From the NCBI GenBank assembly GCA_963765285.1, contig CAVXVR010000009.1:186001-250000 (forward strand): DNA of 64,000 nucleotides, in the 5' to 3' direction. This DNA is from CAVWZH01 sp963765285. Its GTDB lineage: Bacteria > Acidobacteriota > Terriglobia > Terriglobales > Acidobacteriaceae. Below are positions 7,703 through 17,361 of the stretch, piece by piece. Both the position numbers and the translations under genes were made by a program. Below the pieces are notes generated by a model. That model saw only the letters and a list, made by a program, of their open reading frames with translations, did not search any database and had not been told where the DNA came from. Every line of letters starts with the position of its first letter. The first letter of the stretch is position 1.

Positions 7703-9170
7703 ATGGATTTGACCGAAACTGGGGGCATCGAGTCCCCGGCGCTTCAGAACTACGTTCTGGACGGCGCTTACGACGAGACGTTTGAGAGTCCCGGCAAGTC
7801 CCGCCTGCACTACGCGCCCCTGCTTGAAACCCTCGCCTCGCTCCCTGCTGACGAAATTCGCCGACGCAAACATTCGGCGGACCTGTCGTTTCTTAACCAA
7901 GGAATTACTTTCACGGTCTATGGGCGCGAAGAGGGCACGGAGCGGATTTTTCCTTATGACCTGCTGCCGCGCATCATCACCAGCGCCGAATGGGGACTGA
8001 TCGAACGCGGGCTGACGCAGCGCATCACCGCGCTCAATCTTTTTCTGCGCGATATCTACAACGAAGGCCGGATTCTTGCCGACGGCGTTGTTCCCACGCG
8101 AAATCGTTTATAGCTGCAAGCACTTTCGCCGGCAGATGCGCGGGCTGCAGGTGCCGCGCAACGTTTACGTCGCAGTGGCGGGGAGCGACCTGATCCGCCT
8201 GCCCAGCGGCGAGTTCGTGGTGCTGGAAGACAATCTGCGCGTGCCCAGCGGCGTCTGCTACATGCTGACCAACCGCCGGGTTATGAAGCGGATTTTTCCG
8301 CAGTTGTTTCTGCGCTATGGAGTGCGTCCCATCGAGCACTACACGCAGGCTTTGCTGACGACGCTGCGCTCGCTTGCCCCCGAAGGCCGGCCGGAGCCGA
8401 CCACGGTTTTGCTGAGCCCGGGCGTGTTTAATTCCGCTTATTTCGAACACGCGTATCTGGCGCGGCAGATGGGCATTGAACTGGTCGAAGGCCGCGATCT
8501 GGTGACGCACGACAATGTTGTCTACATGCGTACCACCACAGGTCTGCGCCGGGTCGATGTGATCTACCGCCGCGTCGATGACGACTTCATCGATCCGCTG
8601 GCCTTCCGCAGTGATTCTGTGCTGGGAGTGGCGGGCCTGTTCAATGCTTACCGCGCCGGCAACGTCACCCTGGCCAATGCCTTCGGCACCGGGGTGGCCG
8701 ACGACAAAGCGCTGTACGCGTTCGTGCCCAAGATCATCAAGTACTACCTGGACGAAGACCCCGTGCTCAACAATCTGGAGACTTTTCTGCTCAGCGACGC
8801 GGCGCAACGCGATCACGTTCTGGAAAACCTGGACAAATTAGTGGTCAAGGCGGTGGGTGAGTCCGGAGGCTACGGCATGCTGATCGGGCCGCACAGCACC
8901 GCAGAGCAGCGAAGAGAATTTCGCGATCACATCCTTGCCGATCCGCGCAACTACATTGCCCAGCCGACGGTTTCATTTTCGCGCGCGCCGTGCTTCGTCG
9001 ACGACGGGCTGGAAGCGCGGCATGTGGATTTGCGTCCGTATGTTTTGTTTGGTGACAGAGTGACGGTGGTCCCGGGCGGCCTCACCCGCGTGGCCTTGCG
9101 CCGGGGATCGCTGGTGGTGAATTCATCCCAGGGAGGCGGCAGCAAAGACACTTGGGTCTTGAACCGGTGA
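7703..9170 (+). CDS. Circularly permuted ATP-grasp protein (DUF404/DUF407), frameshifted
   Basis: Two overlapping frames together encode one protein of about 488 residues, the usual family length. The first frame ends ...DIYNEGRILADGVVP and runs into a stop at 8113. The second continues REIVYSCKHFRRQMRGLQVPRNVYV. The break is a single extra C in the CCC at 8093-8095; removing it restores DGVVPREIVYS. Family marks are SGVCYMLTNRRVMKRIFP, LTDDKALYAFVPKIIKYY-type text, and KAVGESGGYGMLIG. Such proteins are predicted ATP-dependent amide ligases. The gene heads a conserved trio with alpha-E and transglutaminase genes. A GTG at 7643 is an alternative start. Confidence 0.88.
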
Positions 9171-9187
9171 ATTGCACTCGCTGACTT

Positions 9188-10150
9188 ATGCTTTCACGCG
9201 TCGCTGACAACCTGTATTGGATGAGCCGCTATCTGGAGCGGGCGGAGCACACTGCCCGGCTGATCGACGTGAACTTGAACCTGATGCTGGATGAATCCAC
9301 GTCAGGCGCGGACCGGCGCTGGAAGCGTCTCTTGCAGGCCATTGGCAATCCTCCGGATCTCGCGTGGGGCGGCGACGCTTATCAGATCGCACAGATTTTG
9401 ACTTTTGATCCAGCTACACGCTCGTCGATTACAGGTTGCATCATGTCGGCCCGGGAGAATGCGCGGCAGGTGCGCGAGGAAATCAGCACCGACCAGTGGC
9501 AGCGTTTGAACCGGCTCTTTCTGCAGGTCACGCGTTACAAACTCAACGAGATTGAAGGCGTGCTGCCTTCCGACTTTCTGCTGGCCGTGATCGAGGGCGT
9601 ACACCTGTTTGAAGGAGTCACTGATTCCACCATGAGTCACGGCGAAGGCTGGCACTTCATTCAAGTGGGACGCCACATCGAGCGGGCCTCTGCCACCACC
9701 ATGCTGCTGGATCTTTACCACCGCGAGTTTTGGGGACACCCTGACCGCGTTCTCGAAGGCAATGAGCAACTGGAGTGGATCGGGTTACTGCGCTCCTGCA
9801 CCGCCTTCGAAGCGTATTGCAAGGTGTATACCGCGGACATGAGTCCGGACCGTATCATCGAATTCCTGCTGCTGAATGCCGAATTTCCCCACGCGGTCCG
9901 TTATTCGATCGACAGTTTGCAGCGGGCGCTGGCGGCAATTCACGGCGAAGCGGGCAAACAGCGGGCTGCGCCATTGACACGATTGGCGGGCCGGTTGCAG
10001 GCCTCGCTTAGCTTCGGACAAATTTCTGAAATCTTGTCGCAGGACGTCGGATCCTACCTGCAAGGTATTCTGCGGCAATGTCGCGAGATCCACGCAACGA
10101 TTTACGAGATCTATGTGCATTACTCGATTCAGAGCGCGTTAGCGGGCTGA
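9188..10150 (+). CDS. Alpha-E domain protein (DUF403)
   Basis: A 320-residue, almost wholly helical protein. It opens MLSRVADNLYWMSRYLERAEHTARLIDV, the signature start of the alpha-E family (PF04168). It follows the ATP-grasp gene by 17 bases and precedes the transglutaminase gene by 24, so the three form one operon. In other genomes the same trio is linked to an unknown peptide synthesis or modification route; the biochemical role of alpha-E proteins is not established. No catalytic motif is visible. Confidence 0.9.
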   Translation: MLSRVADNLYWMSRYLERAEHTARLIDVNLNLMLDESTSGADRRWKRLLQAIGNPPDLAWGGDAYQIAQILTFDPATRSSITGCIMSARENARQVREEISTDQWQRLNRLFLQVTRYKLNEIEGVLPSDFLLAVIEGVHLFEGVTDSTMSHGEGWHFIQVGRHIERASATTMLLDLYHREFWGHPDRVLEGNEQLEWIGLLRSCTAFEAYCKVYTADMSPDRIIEFLLLNAEFPHAVRYSIDSLQRALAAIHGEAGKQRAAPLTRLAGRLQASLSFGQISEILSQDVGSYLQGILRQCREIHATIYEIYVHYSIQSALAG

Positions 10151-10174
10151 CGCCCGCCGAGAAGTACCCAGGCT

Positions 10175-11149
10175 ATGTTCTATTTCGTTCGGCACCTTAC
10201 GAAGTTTCGTTACGTTAGTCCAGTCAGCGAGAGCGTGATGGAATCGCGCATGCACCCCCGGGGCGAGGGGGGCCAGCACTGTCTCACCTTTCATTTGTCG
10301 GTGAGTCCGCGCTGCCGGGTCTTTTCCTATCGCGATCATTTGGGAAATAACATTCATCACTTCGATATTCCGGGACAGCATTCCCAACTTGTGATCGTGG
10401 CGGAGTCTCTGCTCGAGATGCAACCGGCCGCAAGCCTGCCCGCTAACTTGCCGAGGGAAGCCTGGGGCGCACTCGATGCCGCGGTGCAAAACGGCGATTA
10501 CTGGGACATGCTTCTGCCCAGTGAATTCGCCAAACCTACGCCGGCGCTGCTGCAATTGGCTGGGCAGCTCAACCTGTGCCGGCGCGATGATCCTCTGGGC
10601 TTGCTGCGCGAACTGAACCAGCGGCTCTATGAGTGGTTTGAATATGTGCCGCGCAGCACCCGGGTTGATTCTCCGATCGACGAGGCGCTCGAGAACCGCG
10701 GCGGCGTATGCCAGGATTTTGCCCACATCATGATTACGCTGGTGCGCGGCCTCGGAATTCCATGCCGCTATGTGAGTGGATATCTTCACCGGCGCACGCA
10801 GGATCATGACCGCTCCATTGAAGACGCCACTCACGCCTGGGTAGAGGCGTTTCTGCCGCCCTTGGGCTGGGTGGGTTTTGATCCGACCAATTGCCTGGTG
10901 ACCAGCGACCGCCATATTCGCACGGCGATCGGCCGGGACTACGCCGATGTACCGCCCACCAAAGGCATCTTCCGCGGACAGACGGCGAGCGAGTTGTCGG
11001 TCGCGGTGCGGGTAAGTGCATCGGAGACTGCGCCTGAGCTGGACCAAAATTTCCCGGTTCCCGAAGAATGGTCGGTTCTCGTGGAAAAGGCGCAGGAACC
11101 GCCGCCCCCGCCGCCGGTGGCGCAGGCTGCGCAACAGCAACAGCAATAG
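10175..11149 (+). CDS. Bacterial transglutaminase-like cysteine protease
   Basis: A 324-residue protein. Residues 1-80 form the N-terminal beta region found in this family (FRYVSPVSESVMESRMHPR). The catalytic triad of the transglutaminase fold is visible: Cys179 in ENRGGVCQDFAH, His220 in DATHAWVEAF, and Asp236 in VGFDPTNC. The C-terminal tail is proline- and glutamine-rich (PPPPPPVAQAAQQQQQ). It is the last gene of the ATP-grasp/alpha-E operon. Such enzymes are thought to be peptidases or amidases acting on the product of the ATP-grasp enzyme; the substrate is unknown. Confidence 0.9.
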   Translation: MFYFVRHLTKFRYVSPVSESVMESRMHPRGEGGQHCLTFHLSVSPRCRVFSYRDHLGNNIHHFDIPGQHSQLVIVAESLLEMQPAASLPANLPREAWGALDAAVQNGDYWDMLLPSEFAKPTPALLQLAGQLNLCRRDDPLGLLRELNQRLYEWFEYVPRSTRVDSPIDEALENRGGVCQDFAHIMITLVRGLGIPCRYVSGYLHRRTQDHDRSIEDATHAWVEAFLPPLGWVGFDPTNCLVTSDRHIRTAIGRDYADVPPTKGIFRGQTASELSVAVRVSASETAPELDQNFPVPEEWSVLVEKAQEPPPPPPVAQAAQQQQQ

Positions 11150-11167
11150 AGCTAAGAGAATTTCGGA

Positions 11168-11216
11168 GGCGGACGCCTCGTCCGCCCACCCGGGCGAGCT
11201 AAAGCTCGCGCCCGGG
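11168..11216. repeat. Paired REP-like hairpins
   Basis: GGCGGAC and GTCCGCC (11168-11186) form a seven-base-pair hairpin with a GCCTC loop. CCCGGGCGAGC (11189-11199) pairs with GCTCG plus GCCCGGG (11204-11216) around a TAAA loop, with a two-base bulge. There is no T-run, so this is not an ordinary terminator. The remaining bases of the 255-base gap before bshC show nothing else. Confidence 0.55.
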
Positions 11217-11405
11217 TCACGGGAGAAGTCGAAGGAGGGCGTCCGGGGCTACGTGACCAAAGGATCAGAGCTTAGCTTTTGCATCTTGGCGCGGGTTTTG
11301 ACATCTCATGGTTGACGCCCCCGCGCTTCCGAGCTGACTGTTATTTTGAAGGCGCGTTGACTAATCTATGGCCAGTACCGTCCAACCCTGTCGGGAGCAG
11401 CGCCG

Positions 11406-13028
11406 GTGAAGGCACAGTGTCTGCCATTTAGCCAGATTCCGCACACTACCAAGCTGTTCGCAGACTTCCTTTCCTGGGCGCCTCCGATTCGGCAGTTCTA
11501 TCCTCGTTCCGGTCATTTTCAGGATTGGCTGAAAGACGAAACGCCAAACAGCCGTTATGACGATTCGCGGCGCGAGCGAGTGGCGGCGATTCTTGAACGG
11601 CAGAACAAAGTTTGGGGCGCATCGGCCAAGACTCAGGAAAATATTGCCCACTTCCGCGCCGGCGCAGCCGTAGTCGTTACCGGCCAGCAAGTGGGCTTGT
11701 TCGGTGGGCCGGTCTTTTCTTTGTACAAAGCGCTTACGGCGGTCAAGCTGGCGCAGCAGGCCGCGCAGGTTGGCGTCGACTGCGTGCCGGTGTTTTGGCT
11801 CGCGACCACCGATCATGATCTTGCCGAAGTAAACCAACTATCGATTCCCGGTCCTGACGGTGTGCGGCACGCTCTGACTGCCCCTACGGAGGGTGTACCG
11901 GACGCCCCGGTCAGCGCGGTTACATTTAAGGCGGGAATCGAACAGGTGATGGAATCTGCCGCTGGGCTTCTGGGAGATTCTCCCGTGGCCGTATATCTAC
12001 GCGAAGCCTATCGGCCCGGGGAAAATCTGGGCGGTGCCTTCGCGCGCTTGTTCGCTCGCCTGTTTGCGGATTGGGGAGTGATTTTGCTTGATGCCTCCGA
12101 TCCAGAATTGCACGCGGTAGCTCAGCCCATTTATCACGCCGCCATTGAACGGGCCGCGGAACTCGATGATGCGCTGCTCAGGCGGGGCAGTGAACTGGAA
12201 GCGGCGGGCTATCACCAGCAAGTGAAAGTGACGCCATCTTCGACTTTGTTGTTTGCGTTGCAGAATGGAGCGCGGGTTCCAGTTCATCGCCGCGCGAATG
12301 GAAATGCCAGGAGCGTCGATTTCTCGATCGGGGAAGAACAAGTCTCAAAAGCCGAACTGTTGAAACGCATCGCATCCACACCGCACGACTTCAATCCCAA
12401 TGTGCTTTTGCGCCCGGTGGTGCAGGATTATCTTTTGCCAACGCTCGCCTACACTGGAGGCAGCGCGGAAGTTGCGTATTTTTCCCAGGCAGCGGTGGGA
12501 TACGAGGCCTTGCTGGGGTACGTTACACCAATCATCCCCAGGTTCTCCGCCACTCTGATAGAAGCCAAACCTCAATCGTTACTTGAGCGTTATGGTCTGG
12601 CATTGCCGGACTTGTTTCAAGGCCCCGAGGCAGTTCGTGAAGTCCTGGCGCAGCGTGCCTTGCCGCGCGATTTGCAGACCGCTTTTGAGCGTGCAGAGGG
12701 GACGGTGAAGGAAGCCCTGGCCTCAATTCAGGAGCCGCTCGGCCGTCTCGACAAAACGCTGCTGGAAGCGGCGGCGAACGCCACCTCCAAGATGCTGCAT
12801 CAGCTCGAGCAATTGCGCTCGCGCGCGGCTCGGGCGGAGTTACGGCAAAGCGAAGTGCTCAACCGCCACGCAGATCTGCTCAGCGGAGCGCTCTATCCGG
12901 ACAAAATTCTTCAGGAGCGGGAGACGGCCGGCGTCTATTTCCTCAGCCGCTATGGGACTGAGCTGCTGCACGGTCTCTATGATTCTATCCACACTGACTG
13001 CCTGGACCACCAGGTAATCACGCTCTGA
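11406..13028 (+). CDS. bshC: Bacillithiol biosynthesis cysteine-adding enzyme
   Basis: A 540-residue protein of the usual BshC length. The signature VVVTGQQVGLFGGPVFSLYK lies near residue 97, followed by PVFWLATTDHDLAEVN. The coiled-coil region comes late (residues 410-490: LDKTLLEAAANATSKMLHQLEQL). BshC joins cysteine to glucosaminyl-malate to make bacillithiol, a thiol that buffers redox and binds metals. BshA and BshB are not in this window. The GTG start at 11406 follows GGGAG by about nine bases. No partner gene lies close enough to be clearly in the same operon. Confidence 0.93.
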   Translation: MKAQCLPFSQIPHTTKLFADFLSWAPPIRQFYPRSGHFQDWLKDETPNSRYDDSRRERVAAILERQNKVWGASAKTQENIAHFRAGAAVVVTGQQVGLFGGPVFSLYKALTAVKLAQQAAQVGVDCVPVFWLATTDHDLAEVNQLSIPGPDGVRHALTAPTEGVPDAPVSAVTFKAGIEQVMESAAGLLGDSPVAVYLREAYRPGENLGGAFARLFARLFADWGVILLDASDPELHAVAQPIYHAAIERAAELDDALLRRGSELEAAGYHQQVKVTPSSTLLFALQNGARVPVHRRANGNARSVDFSIGEEQVSKAELLKRIASTPHDFNPNVLLRPVVQDYLLPTLAYTGGSAEVAYFSQAAVGYEALLGYVTPIIPRFSATLIEAKPQSLLERYGLALPDLFQGPEAVREVLAQRALPRDLQTAFERAEGTVKEALASIQEPLGRLDKTLLEAAANATSKMLHQLEQLRSRAARAELRQSEVLNRHADLLSGALYPDKILQERETAGVYFLSRYGTELLHGLYDSIHTDCLDHQVITL

Positions 13029-13150
13029 ATGGTTCTCGACCTGGTGGAATCTGAGAGGCAATCTATCGCTGACTTCCTGGCCGGAAAAGCGTAATATCTA
13101 ACCCTTTCGGCAAGCGGCGCGGGACGTGGCTTGCCGCGGGGCCCTAGTCG

Positions 13151-13486
13151 ATGCATTTGGTTAGAACCGCAGCGCAAACCCTCGGAAAGACTCTTCCGGT
13201 CTGGGCGACCTTAGCCTTCCAGGTCCAGGCCATGTTTCTGGTGATATTGCAAGATGAGGAAAAGAAAGGCGATGTCTACAGCATTCTGTGGGTGCTGGTG
13301 TTCGGTTTTGCCACGCTCAATATTCTTGGACTCGTGGCCCGGCACTTCGAGCCCAATCGCAACCGCATGAGCTTCGGGGAGACCGTGGCCGTGATGGTAG
13401 TCGTGGTTGCGGTGTTTCTGCTGGGCTGGGAAATGCTGTACCAGTTCCACATTCTTCCCTTCAAGCTTCATGCCCACGGGCAGTAG
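13151..13486 (+). CDS. Small membrane protein, two segments
   Basis: A 111-residue protein with two clear hydrophobic helices, at about residues 44-66 (ILWVLVFGFATLNILGLVA) and 78-98 (TVAVMVVVVAVFLLGWEML). The connecting loop is basic (FEPNRNRM). I do not recognise the family. It lies 22 bases upstream of the next small gene on the same strand, so they may be cotranscribed. Confidence 0.6.
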   Translation: MHLVRTAAQTLGKTLPVWATLAFQVQAMFLVILQDEEKKGDVYSILWVLVFGFATLNILGLVARHFEPNRNRMSFGETVAVMVVVVAVFLLGWEMLYQFHILPFKLHAHGQ

Positions 13487-13507
13487 GTTTGGCGTATCAT
13501 TTAAACC

Positions 13508-13831
13508 ATGGGCAAGAATTCTTCTGCGAAGAACTCAACCGCCTTCGAAGTAACCTGCCCGTGTTGCAGCGCCGTCCTGAAGGTGGATTCCGTCGAAAAG
13601 GCGGTGATTGCGCACACCGCAGCGGTCAAGCCCCGAATGTTCGCCGACATGGAAGAAGCTGCCCGCGCCATGAAAGAGCAGGACGTCCGGCGGGAATCCA
13701 TCTTCCGCCAGTCCGTTGAGAACCAGAAGCACGCTTCCGACCTGCTGGAGAAGAAATTTCAGGAGGCTCTGAAACGGGCAAAAGAATCTCCCGATACCGG
13801 CAAGCCCATTCGGGACTTCGACTTGGACTGA
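13508..13831 (+). CDS. Small zinc-ribbon protein of unknown function
   Basis: A 107-residue protein with FEVTCPCCSAVLKVDS near the N-terminus: a CxxC knuckle without a clear second pair, so it is at most a half zinc ribbon. The rest is a charged helix (MEEAARAMKEQDVRRESIFRQSVENQKHASDLLEKKFQEALKRAKES, residues 47-93) likely to form a coiled coil. No function is known to me. It follows the small membrane protein gene closely. Confidence 0.65.
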   Translation: MGKNSSAKNSTAFEVTCPCCSAVLKVDSVEKAVIAHTAAVKPRMFADMEEAARAMKEQDVRRESIFRQSVENQKHASDLLEKKFQEALKRAKESPDTGKPIRDFDLD

Positions 13832-13888
13832 TTTTCCACTGCGGCTTGCACATCCGGTCTACAGTTTTTGCCTTAAGATCTTCTCCTG

Positions 13889-14551
13889 ATGCCCAACCTC
13901 CCCCTACTGCTGGGCCATCGCGGTGCCCGTGCGTCTGCCCATGTCCCGGAAAACACTCTGCCTTCGTTTGACCTCTGTCTTGAGCACGGTTGCGACGGTT
14001 TCGAGTTCGATCTGCGGCTAACGGCCTGTGGCCGCGCGCTGGTGTGCCACGATCCCAAGGTGCGAGGGATAACGGTATCTCGCGCCAGCTCCGATGAGCT
14101 CACCGACATCGCGCAGCTAGAGGACGTCCTGCGACGCTACGCGCGGCGCGGTTTCCTGGACATCGAACTGAAAGTCAAGAATTTGGAATCGAAGGCTCTG
14201 GCGGCGCTTCGCGAGATTCCTCCAGAGTGCGGCTGCGTGGTTTCGTCATTCTTGCCGGCGGTCGTGATGGATTTGAGGGGACGCAGCGCCACTGTGCCGG
14301 TCGGAATTATTTGCGAGAAGCCTGCGCAGCTTGCCAAGTGGCGGCAGCTCCCGGTCGACTACGTGATCGTGCAGGAATCCCTAGTGGATCATGAGCTGGT
14401 CGGTGAGGTTCAGAAGGCGGGCAAGAAGATTCTTGTCTGGACGGTCAATGAGAAAGACAAGATTTCGCAACTGGCGGCCTGGGGAGTGGACGGGATCATT
14501 TCCGACAAGACCGAGCTTTTGGTGCGTACTCTCCGCCCGCCCGCGGCATGA
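13889..14551 (+). CDS. Glycerophosphodiester phosphodiesterase (GDPD)
   Basis: A 220-residue cytoplasmic enzyme of the UgpQ type; there is no signal peptide. The GDPD motifs are HRGARASAHVPENTLPSF (residues 9-26), the metal-binding FEFDLRLT, the catalytic VCHDP, and ELKVKN later. It splits glycerophosphodiesters into glycerol 3-phosphate and an alcohol. The convergent neighbour, GlpD, oxidises glycerol 3-phosphate, so the two form a metabolic pair although they are on opposite strands. Confidence 0.9.
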   Translation: MPNLPLLLGHRGARASAHVPENTLPSFDLCLEHGCDGFEFDLRLTACGRALVCHDPKVRGITVSRASSDELTDIAQLEDVLRRYARRGFLDIELKVKNLESKALAALREIPPECGCVVSSFLPAVVMDLRGRSATVPVGIICEKPAQLAKWRQLPVDYVIVQESLVDHELVGEVQKAGKKILVWTVNEKDKISQLAAWGVDGIISDKTELLVRTLRPPAA

Positions 14552-14611
14552 ATCGGCAGGCTCTCCGGCGGTCGCCTGGGGATCGGCAAGATCCGGGAGA
14601 CCATGCAGAAT

Positions 14612-16253
14612 CTAATCAGCAGCCGGCTGAAGGCTGACCAAACGCCCAGGCTTGTGCAGAAACGCGGCGCGTTCATTCTCGAAGTTTTCAAGCTCGACGG
14701 CGGCCTGCCGGTCATCCCATCCCAGGGCGGCCGCTATGCGACCTGCTGCCTCGCGGCTGCAGGCTTCTGACCAGCACGGCCCAAGAGCCACCGGCACACG
14801 CCGCAGAAGTATGTCGCCCAAAGTGACGGCGCATTCTCCGGTGCGCGCATCCACAGCTTCCGCCACAATGTGTTGCGTGTGGGCACAGAGGGGAGCACGG
14901 AGCCCGGGGCTCTCTAGCCGCCAGCCTTGTAATCAGAGGTGTCCGCCGTCCGTGCCACTCGACGATGCTCCGCGCTGCATCATCATTCAAAACTCCAGAC
15001 GCGACGATCTCACTCACATAGCGATCAAACACGAGTTCCGTCTGATTTCCCAACGCCACTGCGGGCCCCGCCGGAGATTCTCGTGAGATGCCAATCTTCG
15101 CCGCGCACTGCCGGGCCAGCTCGGCGGCAGTCGTAAGCTTGCCACCGATTACGGAGATCATATGCGTGGCGCCTTCATCGCTGTGATCGTGCAGAAAGTG
15201 CCTGCGGCTGACCGAGCCCAAGTCACCGTTGGGGGTGAACGGCAAAGGCCGAATACCGGAAAAGCTGTAACGGATGTCGGTCAAAGATAGTTTCAGCCGC
15301 GGAAAAAGGTGACGCAACGAAGTCAGCAAATACTCGATCTCATCAGAAGTCGGGGCAGACCTGGAAGGATCGCTGCGGTCAGCTACCTCGGTCGTGCCTA
15401 CCAAAACCTGTTCATTCCAGGGAATAACAAAAACCGGTCGGCCGTCCACGGCCTCGGTGTAGACGGCCGCTTCCGGCGCGCCGGCAAAGCGGGGTAGCAC
15501 AATATGTGATCCGCGAACCCCACCGATCAGAGGCTGCTTCGTGTTCACATGCGACCGCTGGCAGATTCGGTCTGCCCAAGGGCCAGTCGCGTTGATGATC
15601 CAGGCGGCGCCGACCCGCTCCTCTTTCCCCGTGAGCCGGTCGCGAAGCAGGACACCCATCGCCCGGCCATTCCGCACATCGACCGCCAGGACCTGCACGT
15701 GATTCCGCGCCACGGCGCCCGCTTCCATCGCCTCTACAAGCCACTCAGCGACCAGGCGCTCGGGAAATTCGCATTGTGCGTCTTCAAAGCTAAAGATCGA
15801 CCATTTTGTGCCGGAATCGAGAAGTCGCTCCAGTTTGTGCTCATCGGTTTCGCTCTGCCCGGTGTTCAGCCCTCCGCCCGCGAGGTGGCGATACAGCCAG
15901 AGTCCGAAACGTACGCTCAGTGCGCTACGGCGGCTGTTTGGTCCCAGCGCCAGCAGGAAATGCAGTGGATGCACCAAATGCGGGCGCTCGCGCAACAGGC
16001 GTTGCCGTTCGCGCAACGATTCACGCACCAGGCCGAACTCGCCGTGCTCCAGATAGCGCAGGCCGCCGTGAATGATTCGCGTGGCCCGGCTGGTAGTGCC
16101 GGCGGCGAAGTCGTGCTGTTCTACCAGCAAGGTCCGGCGGCCGGCGCGGGTGCATTCCCGCGCGATGGCGACGCCATTGACCCCGCCGCCAATCACGATC
16201 ACATGGAAGTTTTCGCCTTCCAGTGGCGGCCGGATTGGGATGAGGCGCTGCAT
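14612..16253 (-). CDS. glpD: Glycerol-3-phosphate dehydrogenase, frameshifted near the C-terminus
   Basis: A flavoprotein that oxidises glycerol 3-phosphate to dihydroxyacetone phosphate and passes electrons to quinone. The FAD-binding VIVIGGGVNGVAIARECTRAGRR is at residues 18-40, and GTTSRATRIIHGGLRYLE follows. The last part of the protein is in another frame: the first frame goes into non-homologous text after TPLITRLA, while the shifted frame reads LESPGLRAPLCAHTQHIVAEAVDARTGECAVTLGDI, which is the expected GlpD C-terminal domain. One extra base in the GCCGCC at 14917-14922 explains it. Full length would be about 546 residues. Confidence 0.9.
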
Positions 16254-16449
16254 TGTCCAAGTCTAAGCCAGGCAAAACGTGGCTGCGAGGCCGACGGTTT
16301 AAGTTTGGCGTGTCTCTCAGCTTTGGGGAAGTGACTTTGGTAGGGCCGGGTAATGTTACGGAACGACGGCCAGAGTGGATTGGCCGCGCCTCTGCTCGGC
16401 TTTAGCGCATTGCGGTCGCTTAAGGGCTCATTTAAAGTGTTGAGCAGGA

Positions 16450-17361
16450 ATGTCCACCACTGGAGAGCGCTTCGAGCGCGCCGTGGCCATTATGGCCCGG
16501 CTGCGCGGCCCGGGAGGATGTCCTTGGGACCGCGAACAGACCTTTGATTCCATCAAGCCCTATACGGTCGAAGAGACCTACGAAGTCCTGGAGGCGATCG
16601 ATAATCGCGACTGGAACGAGCTTGCCTCCGAGTTGGGCGATCTGCTGCTGCAGGTTCTTTTCTACGCCGAAATGGCAGAGGAGCAGAAGACGTTCTCGAT
16701 TGATGACGTCCTGGACCGGCTCTCCAACAAGCTAGTGGATCGCCATCCCCATGTCTTCGGGGATGTGAAAGCAGAAACTTCTTCCGCAGTGCTGCGTAAC
16801 TGGGAAGCGCTCAAAGCGGAAGAAAGAAAGAAACGGCTGGAGGCAAATGGCCAATCAGCCGCCGCTGAGAAGGACAGGGCATCACCTGAGTCTGCGCTGG
16901 CGGGAGTGTCAAGCGCCATGCCTGCATTGCTGGAAGCTCAAAAACTTAGCTCCAGGGCCGCGCATGTCGGCTTCGATTGGCCCGACGTGGAAAGCCTTTT
17001 CGACAAGCTGGCCGAAGAAACCCGGGAGTTGTGCGATCATCTTCGCGAATATCCCACGCCCGGGCCTCAGCCACGGGGGCGGGGTATTGCCGGCTCAGGC
17101 AGGGAGGAAATTTCCGAAGACCTGCGCCAGCGTCTCGAAGGGGAAGTGGGGGATTTATTCTTCGTTCTGGTGAACATCGCCCGCTATCTCGCGGTCGATC
17201 CCGAGTCGGCGTTGCGCAAGACCAATCGCAAGTTCAAGCGGCGCTTTCAATCGATGGAGGAAAAACTGCGCGCTGAGGGCCGCACCCCGCAGCAGGCATC
17301 CATGGAAGAACTGGAAGCATTATGGCAGCAGGCGAAGCTACAGGAGCGGAGCGGGGAGTGA
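16450..17361 (+). CDS. mazG: Nucleoside triphosphate pyrophosphohydrolase
   Basis: A 303-residue tandem MazG enzyme that removes non-canonical NTPs. The first MazG domain opens LRGPGGCPWDREQTFDSIKPYTVEETYEVLEAI and carries the EELGDLLLQ-type metal site (ASELGDLLLQVLFYAEMA). HPHVFGD follows. The second repeat is near the C-terminus (LEGEVGDLFFVLVNIARYLAVDPE). An insert at about residues 130-155 and a second at 195-215 make it slightly longer than the E. coli enzyme. A possible promoter, TTGCGG-N17-TAAAGT, ends at 16438. It heads an operon with the next three genes. Confidence 0.92.
   Translation: MSTTGERFERAVAIMARLRGPGGCPWDREQTFDSIKPYTVEETYEVLEAIDNRDWNELASELGDLLLQVLFYAEMAEEQKTFSIDDVLDRLSNKLVDRHPHVFGDVKAETSSAVLRNWEALKAEERKKRLEANGQSAAAEKDRASPESALAGVSSAMPALLEAQKLSSRAAHVGFDWPDVESLFDKLAEETRELCDHLREYPTPGPQPRGRGIAGSGREEISEDLRQRLEGEVGDLFFVLVNIARYLAVDPESALRKTNRKFKRRFQSMEEKLRAEGRTPQQASMEELEALWQQAKLQERSGE

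Noticed and set aside
10139..11146. A 335-codon open frame antisense to the transglutaminase gene
   Set aside because: It is rich in Arg and His and has no family resemblance; the forward frame has a full catalytic triad.
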